Shown piece after piece: positions 27,769 to 38,376 of a stretch of DNA of 64,000 nucleotides (position 1 is its first letter; every line of letters begins with the position of its first letter). The stretch is from the NCBI RefSeq assembly GCF_011300215.1, contig NZ_CP049866.1, positions 3,287,001-3,351,000 of the forward strand, in the 5' to 3' direction. The position numbers and the translations under genes were made by a program. The stretch comes from Nocardioides piscis. GTDB lineage: Bacteria > Actinomycetota > Actinomycetes > Propionibacteriales > Nocardioidaceae. The notes under the pieces were generated by a model. That model ran no database searches. It saw only the letters and a list, made by a program, of their open reading frames with translations, and was not told the DNA's origin.

Positions 27769-29004
27769 ATGAGCGCCGACAAGCAGTCCGACTGGGGCCG
27801 GGTGGCCGAGGACGGCACCGTCTATGTCAAGACGTCCGACGGGGAACGCACCGTGGGGCAGTACCCCGAGGGGACTCCCGAAGAGGCGCTGAAGTTCTAC
27901 ACCGACCGCTTCGACGCGCTCGCCTTCGAGGTGCACCTCCTCGAGCAGCGCATCGCCGCGGGCAAGCTCGCTCCCGAGGAGTCGATCACCCGGGTCAAGG
28001 CGCTGCGCGAGCAGGTCGTCGAGGCCAACGCGGTGGGCGACCTGACCGGGCTGGCCGCCAAGCTCGACGCCACCGCCCCGCTGATCGCGCTCCAGCGTGA
28101 GGCCAAGCGTGCCGAGAAGGCCAAGCGCACCGCTGAGTCGAAGGTGGAGAAGGAGCGCATCGTCGCCGAGGCGGAGAAGCTCGCCCAGGGCAACGACTGG
28201 CGCGCCGGTGCCAACCGGCTGCGTGACCTGCTCGACGAGTGGAAGGCACTCCCCCGCCTCGACAAGCCGACGGACGACACGCTGTGGAAGCGCTTCAGTG
28301 GCGCGCGCACCACCTACACGCGACGCCGCAAGGCCCACTTCGCCGAGGAGCACGAGCGTCGCGACAGTGCTCGCGTCATGAAGGAACGCCTGGCCAAGGA
28401 GGCCGAGGCGCTGGCGAGCTCGACCGAGTGGGGACCGACCGCAGGCAAGTATCGCGACCTCATGCGCGACTGGAAGGCCGCCGGACCTGCACCACGCGAC
28501 ATCGACGACGAGCTGTGGAAGCGCTTCCGTGGCGCCCAGGACGCCTTCTTCGGCGCCCGCGACGCCGCCAACGCCGAGCTCGACCAGGAGTTCGCCGCCA
28601 ATGCCGAGGTCAAGGAACAGCTCCTCGTCGAGGCCGAGAAGCTCGTGCCCGTCACTGACCTCGATGCCGCCAAGAAGGCCTTCCGCGACCTGGCCGACAG
28701 GTGGGACGCAGCCGGCAAGGTGCCGCGCGACCGGATGAAGGACCTCGAGGGCCGCATGCGCAAGGTCGAGCAGGCCATCCGTGCTGTCGAGGATGACCAG
28801 TGGAAGCGCACCGACCCCGAGAAGTCCGCGCGCGCCGACGACATCGTCGCCAAGCTCGAGGCGGGCATCGCCGAGGAGCAGGCGAAGCTGGACAAGGCGC
28901 AGGCCGCCGGTGACTCCGCCAGGGTCAAGCAGCTCGAGGACTCCGTCGCCAACAAGCAGGCGTTCCTCGACATGGCTCGCCGGGCTGCCTCCGACTTCAG
29001 CTGA
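27769..29004 (+). CDS. DUF349 domain-containing protein
   Basis: A 411-residue highly charged, almost entirely helical protein with tandem DUF349 units (about 140-205, 215-285 and 285-355), each with a W-x-AG or W-x-ALPR core such as LLDEWKALPRL, LMRDWKAAGPAP and LADRWDAAGKVPRD. N- and C-terminal stretches are likely coiled coils. Related proteins are common in actinobacteria and their role is unclear. It is transcribed divergently from the MBL-hisS unit and converges on rel, separated by a hairpin region. Confidence 0.9.
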   Translation: MSADKQSDWGRVAEDGTVYVKTSDGERTVGQYPEGTPEEALKFYTDRFDALAFEVHLLEQRIAAGKLAPEESITRVKALREQVVEANAVGDLTGLAAKLDATAPLIALQREAKRAEKAKRTAESKVEKERIVAEAEKLAQGNDWRAGANRLRDLLDEWKALPRLDKPTDDTLWKRFSGARTTYTRRRKAHFAEEHERRDSARVMKERLAKEAEALASSTEWGPTAGKYRDLMRDWKAAGPAPRDIDDELWKRFRGAQDAFFGARDAANAELDQEFAANAEVKEQLLVEAEKLVPVTDLDAAKKAFRDLADRWDAAGKVPRDRMKDLEGRMRKVEQAIRAVEDDQWKRTDPEKSARADDIVAKLEAGIAEEQAKLDKAQAAGDSARVKQLEDSVANKQAFLDMARRAASDFS

Positions 29005-29022
29005 GCCTCGCCCCTCTGCACA

Positions 29023-29099
29023 CGCGGGTGGTGTGGGCCTGTTGATGCTCCCACCCGCGCATGACACCGCATCAGCGACAACCAGACCACACCACCCGC
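29023..29099. terminator. Nested inverted repeats between convergent genes
   Basis: GCGGGTGGTGTGG (29024-29036) can pair perfectly with CCACACCACCCGC (29087-29099). Its left part, CGCGGGTGG (29023-29031), can instead pair with CCACCCGCG (29051-29059). The alternatives exclude each other. The stretch lies between the 3' ends of the DUF349 gene and rel and probably ends transcription from one or both sides. There is no T-run. Confidence 0.55.
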
Positions 29100-29141
29100 C
29101 CGTGACCGGGGGCCTACGGTCCGGCGCGGGCGTGGGGACGA

Positions 29142-31448
29142 TCAGCTGGTGACGCGGTAGGCGTCGAAGACGCCCGGGATGCCGCGGACGGCGCGGAGCA
29201 CGCTGTCGAGGTGGGAGGCGTCGGCCATCTCGAAGGTGAAGCGGCTCTTGGCGACGCGGTCGCGGGTGGTGGAGAGCGAGGCGCTGAGGATGTTCACGTG
29301 CGCGTCGGAGAGCGCGATCGTGATGTCGGAGAGGAGGCGCGCACGGTCGAGGGCCTCGACCATGATGTTGACCAGGAACGTCGACTGCGACGTCGGCGCC
29401 CACTCGACCTCCAGGACCCGTTCGGGCTGGAGCTCCAGGCTGGCGGCGTTGGTGCAGTTCTTGCGGTGGACCGACACTCCCCCGCCCTTGGTGACGAAGC
29501 CCAGGATCGGGTCGCCGGGAACCGGGGTGCAGCACTTCGCGAGCTTGACCCAGAGGTCGTCGACGCCCTTGACCACGACACCGGAGTCGGTGCTGCTCGC
29601 AGCCGACCGGGAGCGCTTGGTGATCGTGACGCCCTCGGCGAGGTCCTCGGCCGCCCCGTCGTTGCCACCGTGCAGGTCGATGACTCGGCGTACGACCGCC
29701 TGCGCGCTGAGGTTGCCCTCGCCCACCGCGGCATAGAGCGCCGAGACGTCGTCGTGGTTGAAGTGGGCGGCCGCCTGCATCAGCGACTCGTGCGTCATCA
29801 ACCGCTTGAGCGGGAGCCCCTCCTTGCGGATCTGGCGACCGATCTGGTCCTTGCCCCGCTCGATCGCTTCCTCGCGGCGCTCCTTGGTGAACCACTGACG
29901 GATCTTGGAGCGCGCCCGCGGGGACTTCACGAAGTTGAGCCAGTCCTGCGACGGACCGGCGCTGGGTGCCTTCGAGGTGAAGACCTCCACCACGTCGCCG
30001 TTGTCGAGCTGTGACTCCAGCGCGACCAGCCGACCGTTGACCCGGGCGCCGATGGTGTGGTGTCCCACCTCGGTGTGTACGGCGTAGGCGAAGTCGACCG
30101 GCGTGGCCTCGACGGGCAGCGGGATCACGTCGCCTCGCGGAGTGAAGACATAGACCTGCGCCCGGTTCATCTCGAACCGCAGCGACTCCAGGAACTCGCC
30201 CGGGTCCTCGACCTCCTGCTGCCAGTCCAGGAGCTGGCGCAGCCACGTCATGTCGTCGCCCGCCTGGGCGGACCCCGAGCGCGGGTCCGTGGTCGTGCCG
30301 GCCTTCGCGCCCTCCTTGTACTTCCAGTGGGCCGCGACACCGTATTCGGCGCGGCGGTGCATCGCGAAGGTGCGGATCTGCAGCTCAACGGGCTTGCCCT
30401 GCGGCCCGATCACGGTCGTGTGGAGGGACTGGTACATGTTGAACTTCGGCATCGCGACGTAGTCCTTGAACCGCCCCAGCACCGGGTTCCACCGCGAGTG
30501 CAGGACACCGAGGACCGAGTAGCAGTCGCGGTCCTCCTCGACGAGGACGCGGATGCCGACCAGGTCGTAGATGTCGGAGAACTCACGGCCGCCGACGATC
30601 ATCTTCTGGTAGATCGAGTAGTAGTGCTTGGGCCGCCCGGTGACCTTGGCCTTGATCTTGGCCTCCCGCAGGTCGGCCTCGACGCCGGCGATCACCTCGG
30701 CAAGGAACTGGTCGCGCGAGGGCGCCCGGTCGGCGACGAGCCGGACGATCTCGTCATACATCTTCGGGTGGAGCGTGGCGAAGGCGAGGTCCTCCAGCTC
30801 CCACTTGAGGGTGTTCATGCCGAGGCGGTGCGCCAGCGGGGCATAGATGTCGAGGGTCTCGCGGGCCTTGCGCTCCTGGGTCTCGGACTTGAGGTAGCGA
30901 AGCGTGCGCATGTTGTGGAGCCGGTCGGCGAGCTTGATCACGAGCACCCGGATGTCGCGCGACATCGCGACGATCATCTTGCGGATGGTCTCGGCCTGGG
31001 CCGAGTCGCCGTACTGCACCTTGTCGAGCTTGGTCACTCCGTCGACCAGCACCGCCACCTCGTCGCCGAAGTCCTTGCGCAGCTCCTCGAGGGTGTAGGG
31101 CGTGTCCTCGACCGTGTCGTGGAGCAGTGCGGCCACCAAGGTGGGCTCGGTCATGCCGATGTCGGCCAGGATCGTGGTCACGGCGAGCGGGTGGGTGATG
31201 TAGGGGTCGCCGCTCTTGCGCATCTGCGTGCCGTGCATCTGCTCGGCGACGGCATAGGCACGCTCGATCAGCGCGACGTCGGCCTTGGGGTGGTTGGCCC
31301 GCACCGAGCGCAGCAACGGTTCCAGGACCGGGTTGCCGGTGGGCGGCTTCGCGCCGATGCGAGCGAGCCGCGCCCGCATGCTGCGGGCAGACAGCGGCAC
31401 CGCTGACGCACGGTCCTGCGTCACGGGGGTGCTCGTCTCCTCGGCCAT
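29142..31448 (-). CDS. rel: Bifunctional (p)ppGpp synthetase/hydrolase Rel
   Basis: A 768-residue RelA/SpoT homologue that makes and degrades (p)ppGpp in the stringent response. The N-terminal HD hydrolase has [11 protein letters not shown] (H86) and [10 protein letters not shown] (H110-D111). The synthetase domain shows [13 protein letters not shown] and [21 protein letters not shown] (about [20 protein letters not shown]), a helical/zinc-finger region ([17 protein letters not shown] and HRKNC) and a C-terminal ACT domain follow. The HD residues appear intact, so both activities are expected. The ATG at 31448 matches the family; longer in-frame starts run through apt. Confidence 0.96.
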   Translation of the reverse strand: MAEETSTPVTQDRASAVPLSARSMRARLARIGAKPPTGNPVLEPLLRSVRANHPKADVALIERAYAVAEQMHGTQMRKSGDPYITHPLAVTTILADIGMTEPTLVAALLHDTVEDTPYTLEELRKDFGDEVAVLVDGVTKLDKVQYGDSAQAETIRKMIVAMSRDIRVLVIKLADRLHNMRTLRYLKSETQERKARETLDIYAPLAHRLGMNTLKWELEDLAFATLHPKMYDEIVRLVADRAPSRDQFLAEVIAGVEADLREAKIKAKVTGRPKHYYSIYQKMIVGGREFSDIYDLVGIRVLVEEDRDCYSVLGVLHSRWNPVLGRFKDYVAMPKFNMYQSLHTTVIGPQGKPVELQIRTFAMHRRAEYGVAAHWKYKEGAKAGTTTDPRSGSAQAGDDMTWLRQLLDWQQEVEDPGEFLESLRFEMNRAQVYVFTPRGDVIPLPVEATPVDFAYAVHTEVGHHTIGARVNGRLVALESQLDNGDVVEVFTSKAPSAGPSQDWLNFVKSPRARSKIRQWFTKERREEAIERGKDQIGRQIRKEGLPLKRLMTHESLMQAAAHFNHDDVSALYAAVGEGNLSAQAVVRRVIDLHGGNDGAAEDLAEGVTITKRSRSAASSTDSGVVVKGVDDLWVKLAKCCTPVPGDPILGFVTKGGGVSVHRKNCTNAASLELQPERVLEVEWAPTSQSTFLVNIMVEALDRARLLSDITIALSDAHVNILSASLSTTRDRVAKSRFTFEMADASHLDSVLRAVRGIPGVFDAYRVTS

Positions 31449-31485
31449 ACGTCGGAGTCTAGTGAGGCAGCGGGCCCGGCCTGAC

Positions 31486-32049
31486 CTAGACGGTGGTGAT
31501 CGCGCTGACCGGCAGGTCGCCGAGCTTGGACCGGCCGCCGAGGAAGCCGAGCTCCATGAGTACGGCGACGCCGACACACGTCCCGCCACAGGCCTCGACC
31601 AGCTCCCGGGTGGCCGCGACGGTGCCACCGGTGGCCAGCACGTCGTCGACCAGCAGGACCCGGTCTCCGGGGGTGATGGAGTCGCGGTGGATCTGGAGGG
31701 TGGCGTCGCCGTATTCCAGGGAGAAGGCCACCTCGTGCGTCTCGCGCGGCAGCTTGCCGGGTTTGCGGACCGGCACGAAGCCGGTGCCGAGCGCGAGCGC
31801 GACCGGGGCCGCGAGGATGAAGCCACGCGCCTCCATCCCGACGACCTTGTCGACGAACGCTCCAGCCGCGTCGCGACCGAGGTCGGCGAGGGCCGCCGTG
31901 ACGGCGCTGAAGCCGTCGTGGTCGGCCAGCAGCGGGGTGATGTCCTTGAACACCACGCCGGGCGTGGGGTGGTCGGGGACGTCGACCACCAGGCGCGCCA
32001 TCGCCTTGCGGGCCGCCTCGATGGTGCTGGTCACGGCAGGCTCGACCAC
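31486..32049 (-). CDS. apt: Adenine phosphoribosyltransferase
   Basis: A 187-residue type I phosphoribosyltransferase that converts adenine and PRPP to AMP in purine salvage. The PRPP motif is [13 protein letters not shown], preceded by [10 protein letters not shown] and [18 protein letters not shown]. The start taken is a GTG at 32049, 1 nt after the yajC stop; a second GTG at 32034 is possible and would shorten the N-terminus by five residues. It precedes rel by 37 nt. The apt-rel pair is standard, but it follows yajC directly here. Confidence 0.94.
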   Translation of the reverse strand: MVEPAVTSTIEAARKAMARLVVDVPDHPTPGVVFKDITPLLADHDGFSAVTAALADLGRDAAGAFVDKVVGMEARGFILAAPVALALGTGFVPVRKPGKLPRETHEVAFSLEYGDATLQIHRDSITPGDRVLLVDDVLATGGTVAATRELVEACGGTCVGVAVLMELGFLGGRSKLGDLPVSAITTV

Positions 32050-32050
32050 G

Positions 32051-32344
32051 TCAGGCGAGCGTTTCGGGATCGGTCGTGCCCGCCTGGGGCGAGTCGACGG
32101 CGCCGATCGCGCCGCGCACGACCTCGATGACTGTTCCTTCGGCGATCTGGAGCAGCGCGGTGTCCTCGGTCAAGGACTGGACGGTGCCATAGATCCCCGA
32201 CGTCAGCATCACGCGCTGGCCGGGCTGCAGCTCTGCCTGGAGCTTCGCGGTCGCCTTCTGCCGGCGCGAGGCCGGACGCACGATCAGCAGCCAGAAGAGC
32301 AGCGCGAGCGCGACGAGGGGCAGGAATGAGGCGAGGTCGTTCAA
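32051..32344 (-). CDS. yajC: Preprotein translocase subunit YajC
   Basis: A 97-residue protein with one N-terminal transmembrane helix (FLPLVALALLFWLLIVRPA) and a cytoplasmic SH3-like domain containing LQPGQRVMLTSGIYGTV. YajC associates with SecDF and the Sec translocon. The start is a TTG at 32344; no ATG is in frame, and AAGGTG lies shortly upstream. secD and secF normally follow it in actinobacteria, but apt begins 1 nt after its stop here. Confidence 0.9.
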   Translation of the reverse strand: MNDLASFLPLVALALLFWLLIVRPASRRQKATAKLQAELQPGQRVMLTSGIYGTVQSLTEDTALLQIAEGTVIEVVRGAIGAVDSPQAGTTDPETLA

Positions 32345-32450
32345 GGATCACACCTTCGTGTCGGGAGGTCGGAGGCCCTGACGCTGCACCGGTCAGCTGT
32401 GGCGGTGGCCAGCACGGGAGTCTACGTCGACCGGGGTCGCAGCCCCGACT

Positions 32451-33563
32451 TCAGACGTCGTCGAAGAGGCTCGAGTCGGTGACCGGCATCGCGGGCGGGG
32501 TCAGCCCGAGGTGGGCCCACGCCGCCGGGGTCGCGACCCGCCCGCGGGGAGTCCTGGCCAGGAAGCCCTTGCGGACCAGGAACGGCTCGGCCACCTCCTC
32601 GACGGTCTCGCGCTCCTCCCCCACGGCCACGGCCAGCGTGGAGACCCCGACCGGGCCGCCGCCGAAGCGGCTGCACAGCACGTCGAGCACGGCGCGGTCG
32701 AGTCGGTCGAGGCCGGACTCATCGACCTCATAGAGCTCCAGCGCCGATCGGGCCACCCCGATGGTGACCACGCCGTCGGCCCTGACCTGCGCGAAGTCGC
32801 GCACCCGTCTCAGCAGCCGGTTGGCGATGCGGGGGGTGCCGCGTGATCGGCCGGCGATCTCGCTGGAACCCTCGGGGGTCAGGTCGACCCCGAGCATCCC
32901 GGCCGAGCGGTGCACGATCCGGTCGAGCTCGTGTGGCTCGTAGAACTCGAGGTGGGCGGTGAACCCGAAGCGGTCACGCAGCGGCCCGGGCAGCAACCCG
33001 GCGCGGGTCGTCGCCCCGACCAGGGTGAAGGGCGGGATCTCGAGCGGGATCGCGGTGGCGCCCGGGCCCTTGCCGATGATGACGTCGACCCGGAAGTCCT
33101 CCATCGCGAGATAGAGCATCTCCTCGGCGGGGCGCGACATCCGGTGGATCTCGTCGACGAAGAGCACGTCGCCCTCGTTGAGCCCGGACAGGATCGCCGC
33201 CAGGTCACCGGCGTGGGTGATGGCCGGGCCGCTCGTCAGCCGCAGCGGCACGTTCATCTCGGCGGCCACGATCATCGCCAGGGTGGTCTTGCCGAGTCCG
33301 GGAGGCCCGGACAGGAGCACGTGGTCGGGCGCCTTGCCGCGTCGCCGAGCGGCCTCGAGGACGAGGCCGAGCTGGTCGCGCACGCGCGTCTGTCCCACGA
33401 CCTCGTCGAGGCTGCGCGGTCGCAGCGCCGCCTCGACGGCGCGCTCGTCACCGTCGGCGTCGGCGGAGGTGAGGCGCTGGAAGTGCGCTGCCTCGGCCGG
33501 AGTCAGCTCGCTCTCGGCGAGCTCGTCGTCGAGGGTCTCGTCGATGTCCTGGTCCCAGTCCAT
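32451..33563 (-). CDS. ruvB: Holliday junction branch migration helicase RuvB
   Basis: A 370-residue AAA+ motor that drives branch migration with RuvA. It shows Walker [10 protein letters not shown], Walker [11 protein letters not shown], sensor 1 region [18 protein letters not shown] and the C-terminal winged helix with [18 protein letters not shown] charged N-terminal extension of about 40 residues ([18 protein letters not shown]) is longer than in E. coli but common in actinobacteria. It starts 4 nt after ruvA. Confidence 0.97.
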   Translation of the reverse strand: MDWDQDIDETLDDELAESELTPAEAAHFQRLTSADADGDERAVEAALRPRSLDEVVGQTRVRDQLGLVLEAARRRGKAPDHVLLSGPPGLGKTTLAMIVAAEMNVPLRLTSGPAITHAGDLAAILSGLNEGDVLFVDEIHRMSRPAEEMLYLAMEDFRVDVIIGKGPGATAIPLEIPPFTLVGATTRAGLLPGPLRDRFGFTAHLEFYEPHELDRIVHRSAGMLGVDLTPEGSSEIAGRSRGTPRIANRLLRRVRDFAQVRADGVVTIGVARSALELYEVDESGLDRLDRAVLDVLCSRFGGGPVGVSTLAVAVGEERETVEEVAEPFLVRKGFLARTPRGRVATPAAWAHLGLTPPAMPVTDSSLFDDV

Positions 33564-33567
33564 CGAC

Positions 33568-34167
33568 TCAGGCCCTGCTCAAGGTGCGCAGGGCAGCCCG
33601 CAGCAGGGCTGGTATGTCGGGGGTGGCGCCGGCCTCGTCCGCGACCGCGTCGACCGCCTTGTCCGCCTCCTTGGCCGACCACCCGAGACCGACCAGGCCC
33701 TGGTGGACCTGGTCGCGCCACGGCTGACCGGGCCTCGGCGCCTGACCGGCCAGGCGCGGACCCGTGGGGGCGCCGATCCGGTCCTTGAGCTCGAGGATGA
33801 TCCGCTGGGCGCCCTTCTGTCCGATGCCGGGGACGCGGGTCAGGGTCTTGACGTCCTCACCGGCGACCGCTGCGCGCAGGTCGTCGGGCGACAACACCGC
33901 GACCATGGCCTGGGCCACCTTGGGACCGACCCCGGAGGCGGTCTGGACGAGCTCGAAGACCTGCTTCTCGTCGTCGTCGAGGAACCCGAAGACCGTCAGT
34001 GAGTCCTCACGCACGACCATGCTCGTCGGCAGGGTGGCGTTGGCGCCGACTCGCAGCGTCGCCAACGTGTTGGGGGTGCACATCAGCTCGAGCCCGATGC
34101 CACCGACCTCGAGCACCGCGCTGGTGAGGGTGAGCGCCGCGACCTCGCCGCGGACGAAGGCGATCAT
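33568..34167 (-). CDS. ruvA: Holliday junction DNA helicase subunit RuvA
   Basis: A 199-residue junction-recognition protein. The N-terminal OB-fold begins [12 protein letters not shown], and two helix-hairpin-helix motifs follow ([13 protein letters not shown] and [20 protein letters not shown]). The C-terminal RuvB-binding domain (about 155-199) contains [15 protein letters not shown]. It overlaps ruvC by 4 nt and precedes ruvB by 4 nt, so ruvCAB is one operon. Confidence 0.96.
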   Translation of the reverse strand: MIAFVRGEVAALTLTSAVLEVGGIGLELMCTPNTLATLRVGANATLPTSMVVREDSLTVFGFLDDDEKQVFELVQTASGVGPKVAQAMVAVLSPDDLRAAVAGEDVKTLTRVPGIGQKGAQRIILELKDRIGAPTGPRLAGQAPRPGQPWRDQVHQGLVGLGWSAKEADKAVDAVADEAGATPDIPALLRAALRTLSRA

Positions 34168-34685
34168 GGTCGTCTCCCTGCTGCAGCCAGGGCTGCGTCG
34201 ATCCGGGCCTGGGCGCCACCGCGCCAGATGTGGGTGATGGCCAGCGCCAGCGCGTCGGCGGCGTCAGCCGGCTTCGGGGGCGCGTCGAGACGCAGGATCC
34301 GCGTCACCATGGCGCCGACCTGGGCCTTGTCGGCGCGGCCGCTCCCCGAGACGGCGGCCTTGACCTCGCTGGGGGTGTGCAGCGCGACGGGCAGTCCCCG
34401 GCGTGCGGCCACCACGAGCGCGATGCCGCTCGCCTGCGCGGTGCCCATGATCGTGCTGGAGTCGGAGCGCGCGAAGACGCGCTCGACCGCGACGGCGTCG
34501 GGCTGGAACTCGTCGAGCCAGGCGTCGAGACCGCGTTCGATGGTGACCAGCCGCTGCGCGATGTGCTCGCTGGCGCTCGTGCGGATCACGTTGACGTCGA
34601 TCAGGGTGAGCGGGCGCCCCACCGACCCTTCGACGACGCCGACACCGCAGCGCGTCAGACCGGGATCGATCCCGAGCACTCGCAT
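34164..34685 (-). CDS. ruvC: Crossover junction endodeoxyribonuclease RuvC
   Basis: A 173-residue Holliday-junction resolvase with an RNase H fold. The first catalytic aspartate is D7 in [11 protein letters not shown], the glutamate lies in VAVERVF, and the C-terminal acidic pair lies in [18 protein letters not shown] [14 protein letters not shown]. The ATG at 34685 places D7 correctly; the in-frame extension to 34721 has no homology. It overlaps ruvA by 4 nt. Confidence 0.96.
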   Translation of the reverse strand: MRVLGIDPGLTRCGVGVVEGSVGRPLTLIDVNVIRTSASEHIAQRLVTIERGLDAWLDEFQPDAVAVERVFARSDSSTIMGTAQASGIALVVAARRGLPVALHTPSEVKAAVSGSGRADKAQVGAMVTRILRLDAPPKPADAADALALAITHIWRGGAQARIDAALAAAGRRP

Positions 34686-34777
34686 GAGGTCAGCCTTCCG
34701 TCCGAACGTCTGTTCGGGCAAACGCTAACCCGTGCCGCCGGGGTGAGCGGACGCGACACGCAGGGACCGCTCCGGCG

Positions 34778-35566
<789 letters not shown>

Positions 35567-35579
35567 CAGGCTCCCTCTT

Positions 35580-36176
35580 CTACGCGGTCGTGACGAGGTC
35601 GACGAAGTAGCGGTGGATCCGGTCGTCCCTGCCGACTTCGGGGTGGAACGCCGTCGCCATCACGTGCCCTTCGCGAACGGCGACGATCCTACCCGCCGCC
35701 TGCCCTGCCTCGACGCGGGCGAGCACCTCGACTCCTGCGCCTGCCTCCTCGACCCACGGCGCCCGGATGAACACCGCGGGCACGGGCTCGTCGAAGCCGT
35801 CGAAGGCGACCTCCCCCTCGAAGGAGTCGACCTGGCGGCCGAAGGCGTTGCGCCGGACCGTGACGTCGAGCCCGCCGAGGGTCTCCTGGTCGGCGGTGCC
35901 GTCGACGACCCGGTCGGCGAGCATGATCATGCCCGCGCAGGTGCCGAACGTCGGCATGCCCCCGCGGATCCGCTCCTGCAGCGGCTCGAACAGCTCGAAG
36001 GTCCGGGCGAGCTTGAACATCGTGGTCGACTCCCCGCCGGGGATCACGAAGCCGTCGCAGCGCCCGAGCTCCTCGGGACGGCGTACGGCGACGGCGTGCG
36101 TGCCCAGCGCGGTGAGGACGGCGAGGTGCTCACGCACGTCGCCCTGCAGGCCGAACACGCCGATCACGGGGGTCAC
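35580..36176 (-). CDS. pdxT: Pyridoxal 5'-phosphate synthase glutaminase subunit PdxT
   Basis: A 198-residue class I glutaminase that hydrolyses glutamine and passes ammonia to PdxS for PLP synthesis. The catalytic triad is visible as C80 in FGTCAGM and H178/E180 in [13 protein letters not shown] is the oxyanion region. The GTG at 36176 fits the family N-terminus ([15 protein letters not shown]); a second GTG three codons later is possible. Its partner pdxS lies 5.1 kb away at 41293-42201, separated by the serine hydrolase and the SipW cassette. Confidence 0.95.
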   Translation of the reverse strand: MTPVIGVFGLQGDVREHLAVLTALGTHAVAVRRPEELGRCDGFVIPGGESTTMFKLARTFELFEPLQERIRGGMPTFGTCAGMIMLADRVVDGTADQETLGGLDVTVRRNAFGRQVDSFEGEVAFDGFDEPVPAVFIRAPWVEEAGAGVEVLARVEAGQAAGRIVAVREGHVMATAFHPEVGRDDRIHRYFVDLVTTA

Positions 36177-36221
36177 GCCGCGAAAGCCTAGAGCGCTGGG
36201 ACACGGACCTATCCTCGGGGC

Positions 36222-37397
36222 ATGCACCGACTCCGACTCTCCTCCAAGGCCCTGGCGGTGGTCGGCACAGCACTCTCGACCGCCGCGCTGGTGTCCTGCG
36301 CCGCGCTGCCCGGCGTGGCTCCCGGTCCGCCGGCCGAGAAATCCGTCTCCTCCGAGCGGCTGGAGCTGCCGACCCCAGGGGTCGACGGATGGTCGACGGC
36401 AGCCCCGGCGAAGCTGGGGTTCAGGGCCGGTCGTCTCGAGGAGCTCGCTCGACACGCCAAGTCAACAGGCTCCACCTGCTACGCAGTCCTGCGCCGCGGC
36501 CAGCTCGCCCGCGACTGGAACTGGAACCAACCTCGGGAGACCCCTCGCGAGGTCTTCTCCGTGACCAAGTCGGTCGCCAGCGCGCTGGTGGGGATCGCTG
36601 CCGCTGACGGCGACCTCGAGCTGGACGACAAGGTCGCCCGCTATGTGCCGCAGTGGCGCGGCACCGCGTCGTCAGGGGTGACGATCCGCAACCTGCTGGC
36701 CAACGACAGCGGGCGCTTCTGGTCGAGCGACTCCGACTACAGCCGGATGGTTCAGGCACGAGACCGCACCCGCTATGCCGTCGGGCTCGACCAGCAGCAC
36801 CCACCCGGGACTGCCTGGGCCTACAACAACGCCGCGATCCAGGTCCTCGACCGGGTCCTGGCCAAGGCGACCGGGCAGCCCACGGACGAGTTCGCCGAGG
36901 AGCAGCTGTTCGAGCCGCTCGGGATGTCGCACACACGACTCACGCGCGACGCCAGCGGTCGCTCGACCAACGTGTTCTTCGGGATGCAGACGACCTGTCT
37001 CGACATCGCCCGCTTCGGCCAGCTCTTCCTCGACAAGGGGGTGGTCGACGGCCGACGGCTTCTCCCCCGCCGCTTCGTCACTGCCTCGGTGGGCCGTTCC
37101 TCCACACCGCTCAACGCCGCCTACGGCTATCTGTGGTGGCTCAACCGTCCGGGCGAGCTGCGCGGCGCGCTCGACGCCGTCGATCCCACGGGCCAACCGG
37201 TGGAACCACGCGACGGCACGCTGGTCCCGGGCGCCCCGTCGTCGCTGTATGCCGCCCTGGGACTGGGCGGGCAGACGCTGATGGTCGACCCGCGCAGCCG
37301 CACGATCGTGGTCCGGATCGGCGCCCTGTCCTTCGACGAGACGCCGGACTACGGTCTCGCCGATGCCGCCGAGGTCGTCACCTCGGCGCTGCGCTGA
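36222..37397 (+). CDS. Secreted serine hydrolase, beta-lactamase/class C PBP fold
   Basis: A 391-residue protein with a lipoprotein-type signal peptide (lipobox LVSC, C26). The catalytic SxxK is S113-V-T-K116, followed by a tyrosine motif YNN in [13 protein letters not shown]; a KTG-like triad appears only as LGGQTLM. It resembles class C beta-lactamase/esterase-like hydrolases of the DUF-rich actinobacterial kind rather than a resistance enzyme, and the substrate is unknown. It is divergent from pdxT (45-bp gap), and its end overlaps the small ORF at 37378-37680 by 20 bp. Confidence 0.88.
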   Translation: MHRLRLSSKALAVVGTALSTAALVSCAALPGVAPGPPAEKSVSSERLELPTPGVDGWSTAAPAKLGFRAGRLEELARHAKSTGSTCYAVLRRGQLARDWNWNQPRETPREVFSVTKSVASALVGIAAADGDLELDDKVARYVPQWRGTASSGVTIRNLLANDSGRFWSSDSDYSRMVQARDRTRYAVGLDQQHPPGTAWAYNNAAIQVLDRVLAKATGQPTDEFAEEQLFEPLGMSHTRLTRDASGRSTNVFFGMQTTCLDIARFGQLFLDKGVVDGRRLLPRRFVTASVGRSSTPLNAAYGYLWWLNRPGELRGALDAVDPTGQPVEPRDGTLVPGAPSSLYAALGLGGQTLMVDPRSRTIVVRIGALSFDETPDYGLADAAEVVTSALR

Positions 37398-37680
37398 AGC
37401 GCGGGTGTCGTCGCAGCACCCCGGCAGCGAGGGCCAGGGCCGCGGCGACCACCAGCACCTTCGGGCGCAGCGAGGCAGCTGTGCCGTCGGCCCGATCCTG
37501 GCCGATCTCGCCCGGCGCTTCCCGACCTCCACGCCGATCCATCGGCGTGGTGGTCGAGCCCCAGACGAGGCGGGTCGCAACCTCGATCTGGGCCACCTCC
37601 CACGGCTCGAGGACCGTTCGGAGCAGACCCAGGCACGGGTCGATCGCGGCGACGTACGGAGAAGGTGGGTGCGCAAGCAT
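37378..37680 (-). CDS. Hypothetical protein at the end of the sipW operon
   Basis: A 100-residue ORF, not recognised. AGGA lies 7 nt before its ATG at 37680, and it begins 9 nt after the sipW stop, which supports real translation. It has a hydrophobic C-terminal segment (VLVVAAALALAAGVL) followed by a basic tail, so it may be a tail-anchored membrane protein. It overlaps the end of the serine hydrolase gene on the other strand by 20 bp. The case rests on the ribosome binding site and operon position only. Confidence 0.45.
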   Translation of the reverse strand: MLAHPPSPYVAAIDPCLGLLRTVLEPWEVAQIEVATRLVWGSTTTPMDRRGGREAPGEIGQDRADGTAASLRPKVLVVAAALALAAGVLRRHPRFSAAPR

Positions 37681-37689
37681 CGCGGTGTC

Positions 37690-38376
37690 CTAGCGACTCG
37701 TGGTGGCCAGCTCGGCGCGGTGCCCCGGGCGGCGTCCGGCGTTGTGACCGTAGCGGTGTCCAGCACTGGAGTGGGCTCGATGTCCGGCACCGGGCTCGGC
37801 ACGGTGTCCGGCACGGTGTCCGGCACGGTGTCCGGCAGGGGGCTTCGAGCGTGATCGGCGGCTGAGAGCGGCGAGCATCGTCTGCGCCGCGGAATAGAGG
37901 AGGAGCCCGCCACCCAGGACGTAGATGCCGGTGTTCTTCTTGTCCTGGGTCAAGGCGGTGGCGACGTATCCGGCGTATGGCACGTGATATCTCGCCCTGC
38001 CGCGGATCTGCTGCTCGGTCAGCTGATAGGGGTCGTCGCTGCTGTTGGCGTCGCCGCGCGTGGTGAAGACAGCCATCCCGTCCTGGCGGAAGGCCTTCTT
38101 CACGATCCGGTGGGTCGTCAGGCTGCTGTCACCGGCCTTGGGCAGGAAGGTGATGACGTCACCCACCCTGAGCTTGTTGGCGTCGTCGACGCCGTCCACG
38201 CGCTCCACGACGACCTGGCTGCCCAAGGGATAGGTCGGTGTCATGGAGCCGGAGAGGACCGTGAGCGGGACCCAGCCGTTGACCTTCGGGACAGCGACGA
38301 GCGTGACGAGGAGGCCGGCTGCGACGAGGGTGATCAGCCACATGGCGACCCGGACGAGGAGCTTGAGCCAGCGCAT
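37690..38376 (-). CDS. sipW: SipW-type (ER/archaeal-like) signal peptidase I with a His/Arg repeat tail
   Basis: A 228-residue membrane signal peptidase of the ER-type subgroup, in which a Ser/His/Asp set replaces the usual Ser/Lys dyad. An N-terminal helix (LLVRVAMWLITLVAAGLLVTL) precedes the catalytic serine in VLSGSMTPTYPLGS, the histidine in TTHRIV and GDANSSDDP with the aspartates. A second helix follows (GIYVLGGGLLLYSAAQTML). The last 45 residues are a repeat tail with seven GHR/GHN units. The start overlaps the upstream exported-protein gene by 1 nt. Known SipW enzymes process TasA/CalY-like exported fibre proteins, which agrees with its three neighbours. Confidence 0.92.
   Translation of the reverse strand: MRWLKLLVRVAMWLITLVAAGLLVTLVAVPKVNGWVPLTVLSGSMTPTYPLGSQVVVERVDGVDDANKLRVGDVITFLPKAGDSSLTTHRIVKKAFRQDGMAVFTTRGDANSSDDPYQLTEQQIRGRARYHVPYAGYVATALTQDKKNTGIYVLGGGLLLYSAAQTMLAALSRRSRSKPPAGHRAGHRAGHRAEPGAGHRAHSSAGHRYGHNAGRRPGHRAELATTSR
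37801..37836 (-). repeat. Three perfect 12-bp tandem repeats inside sipW
   Basis: The unit ACGGTGTCCGGC occurs three times without mismatch and is flanked by degenerate copies from about 37780. It encodes part of the GHR-rich tail and keeps the reading frame because the unit is a multiple of three. Copy number could change by slippage without breaking the gene. Confidence 0.85.

Noticed and set aside
31449..31826. N-terminal extension of rel through apt
   Set aside because: It overlaps the real apt gene in another frame; the family start is at 31448.
36177..36455. Longer pdxT reaching over the start of the serine hydrolase
   Set aside because: The extra residues show no similarity to PdxT and overlap the signal peptide of the opposite gene.
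36222..37397. Serine hydrolase as an antibiotic-resistance beta-lactamase
   Set aside because: The fold motifs fit a broad esterase/PBP-like group and the third catalytic motif is not that of resistance enzymes.
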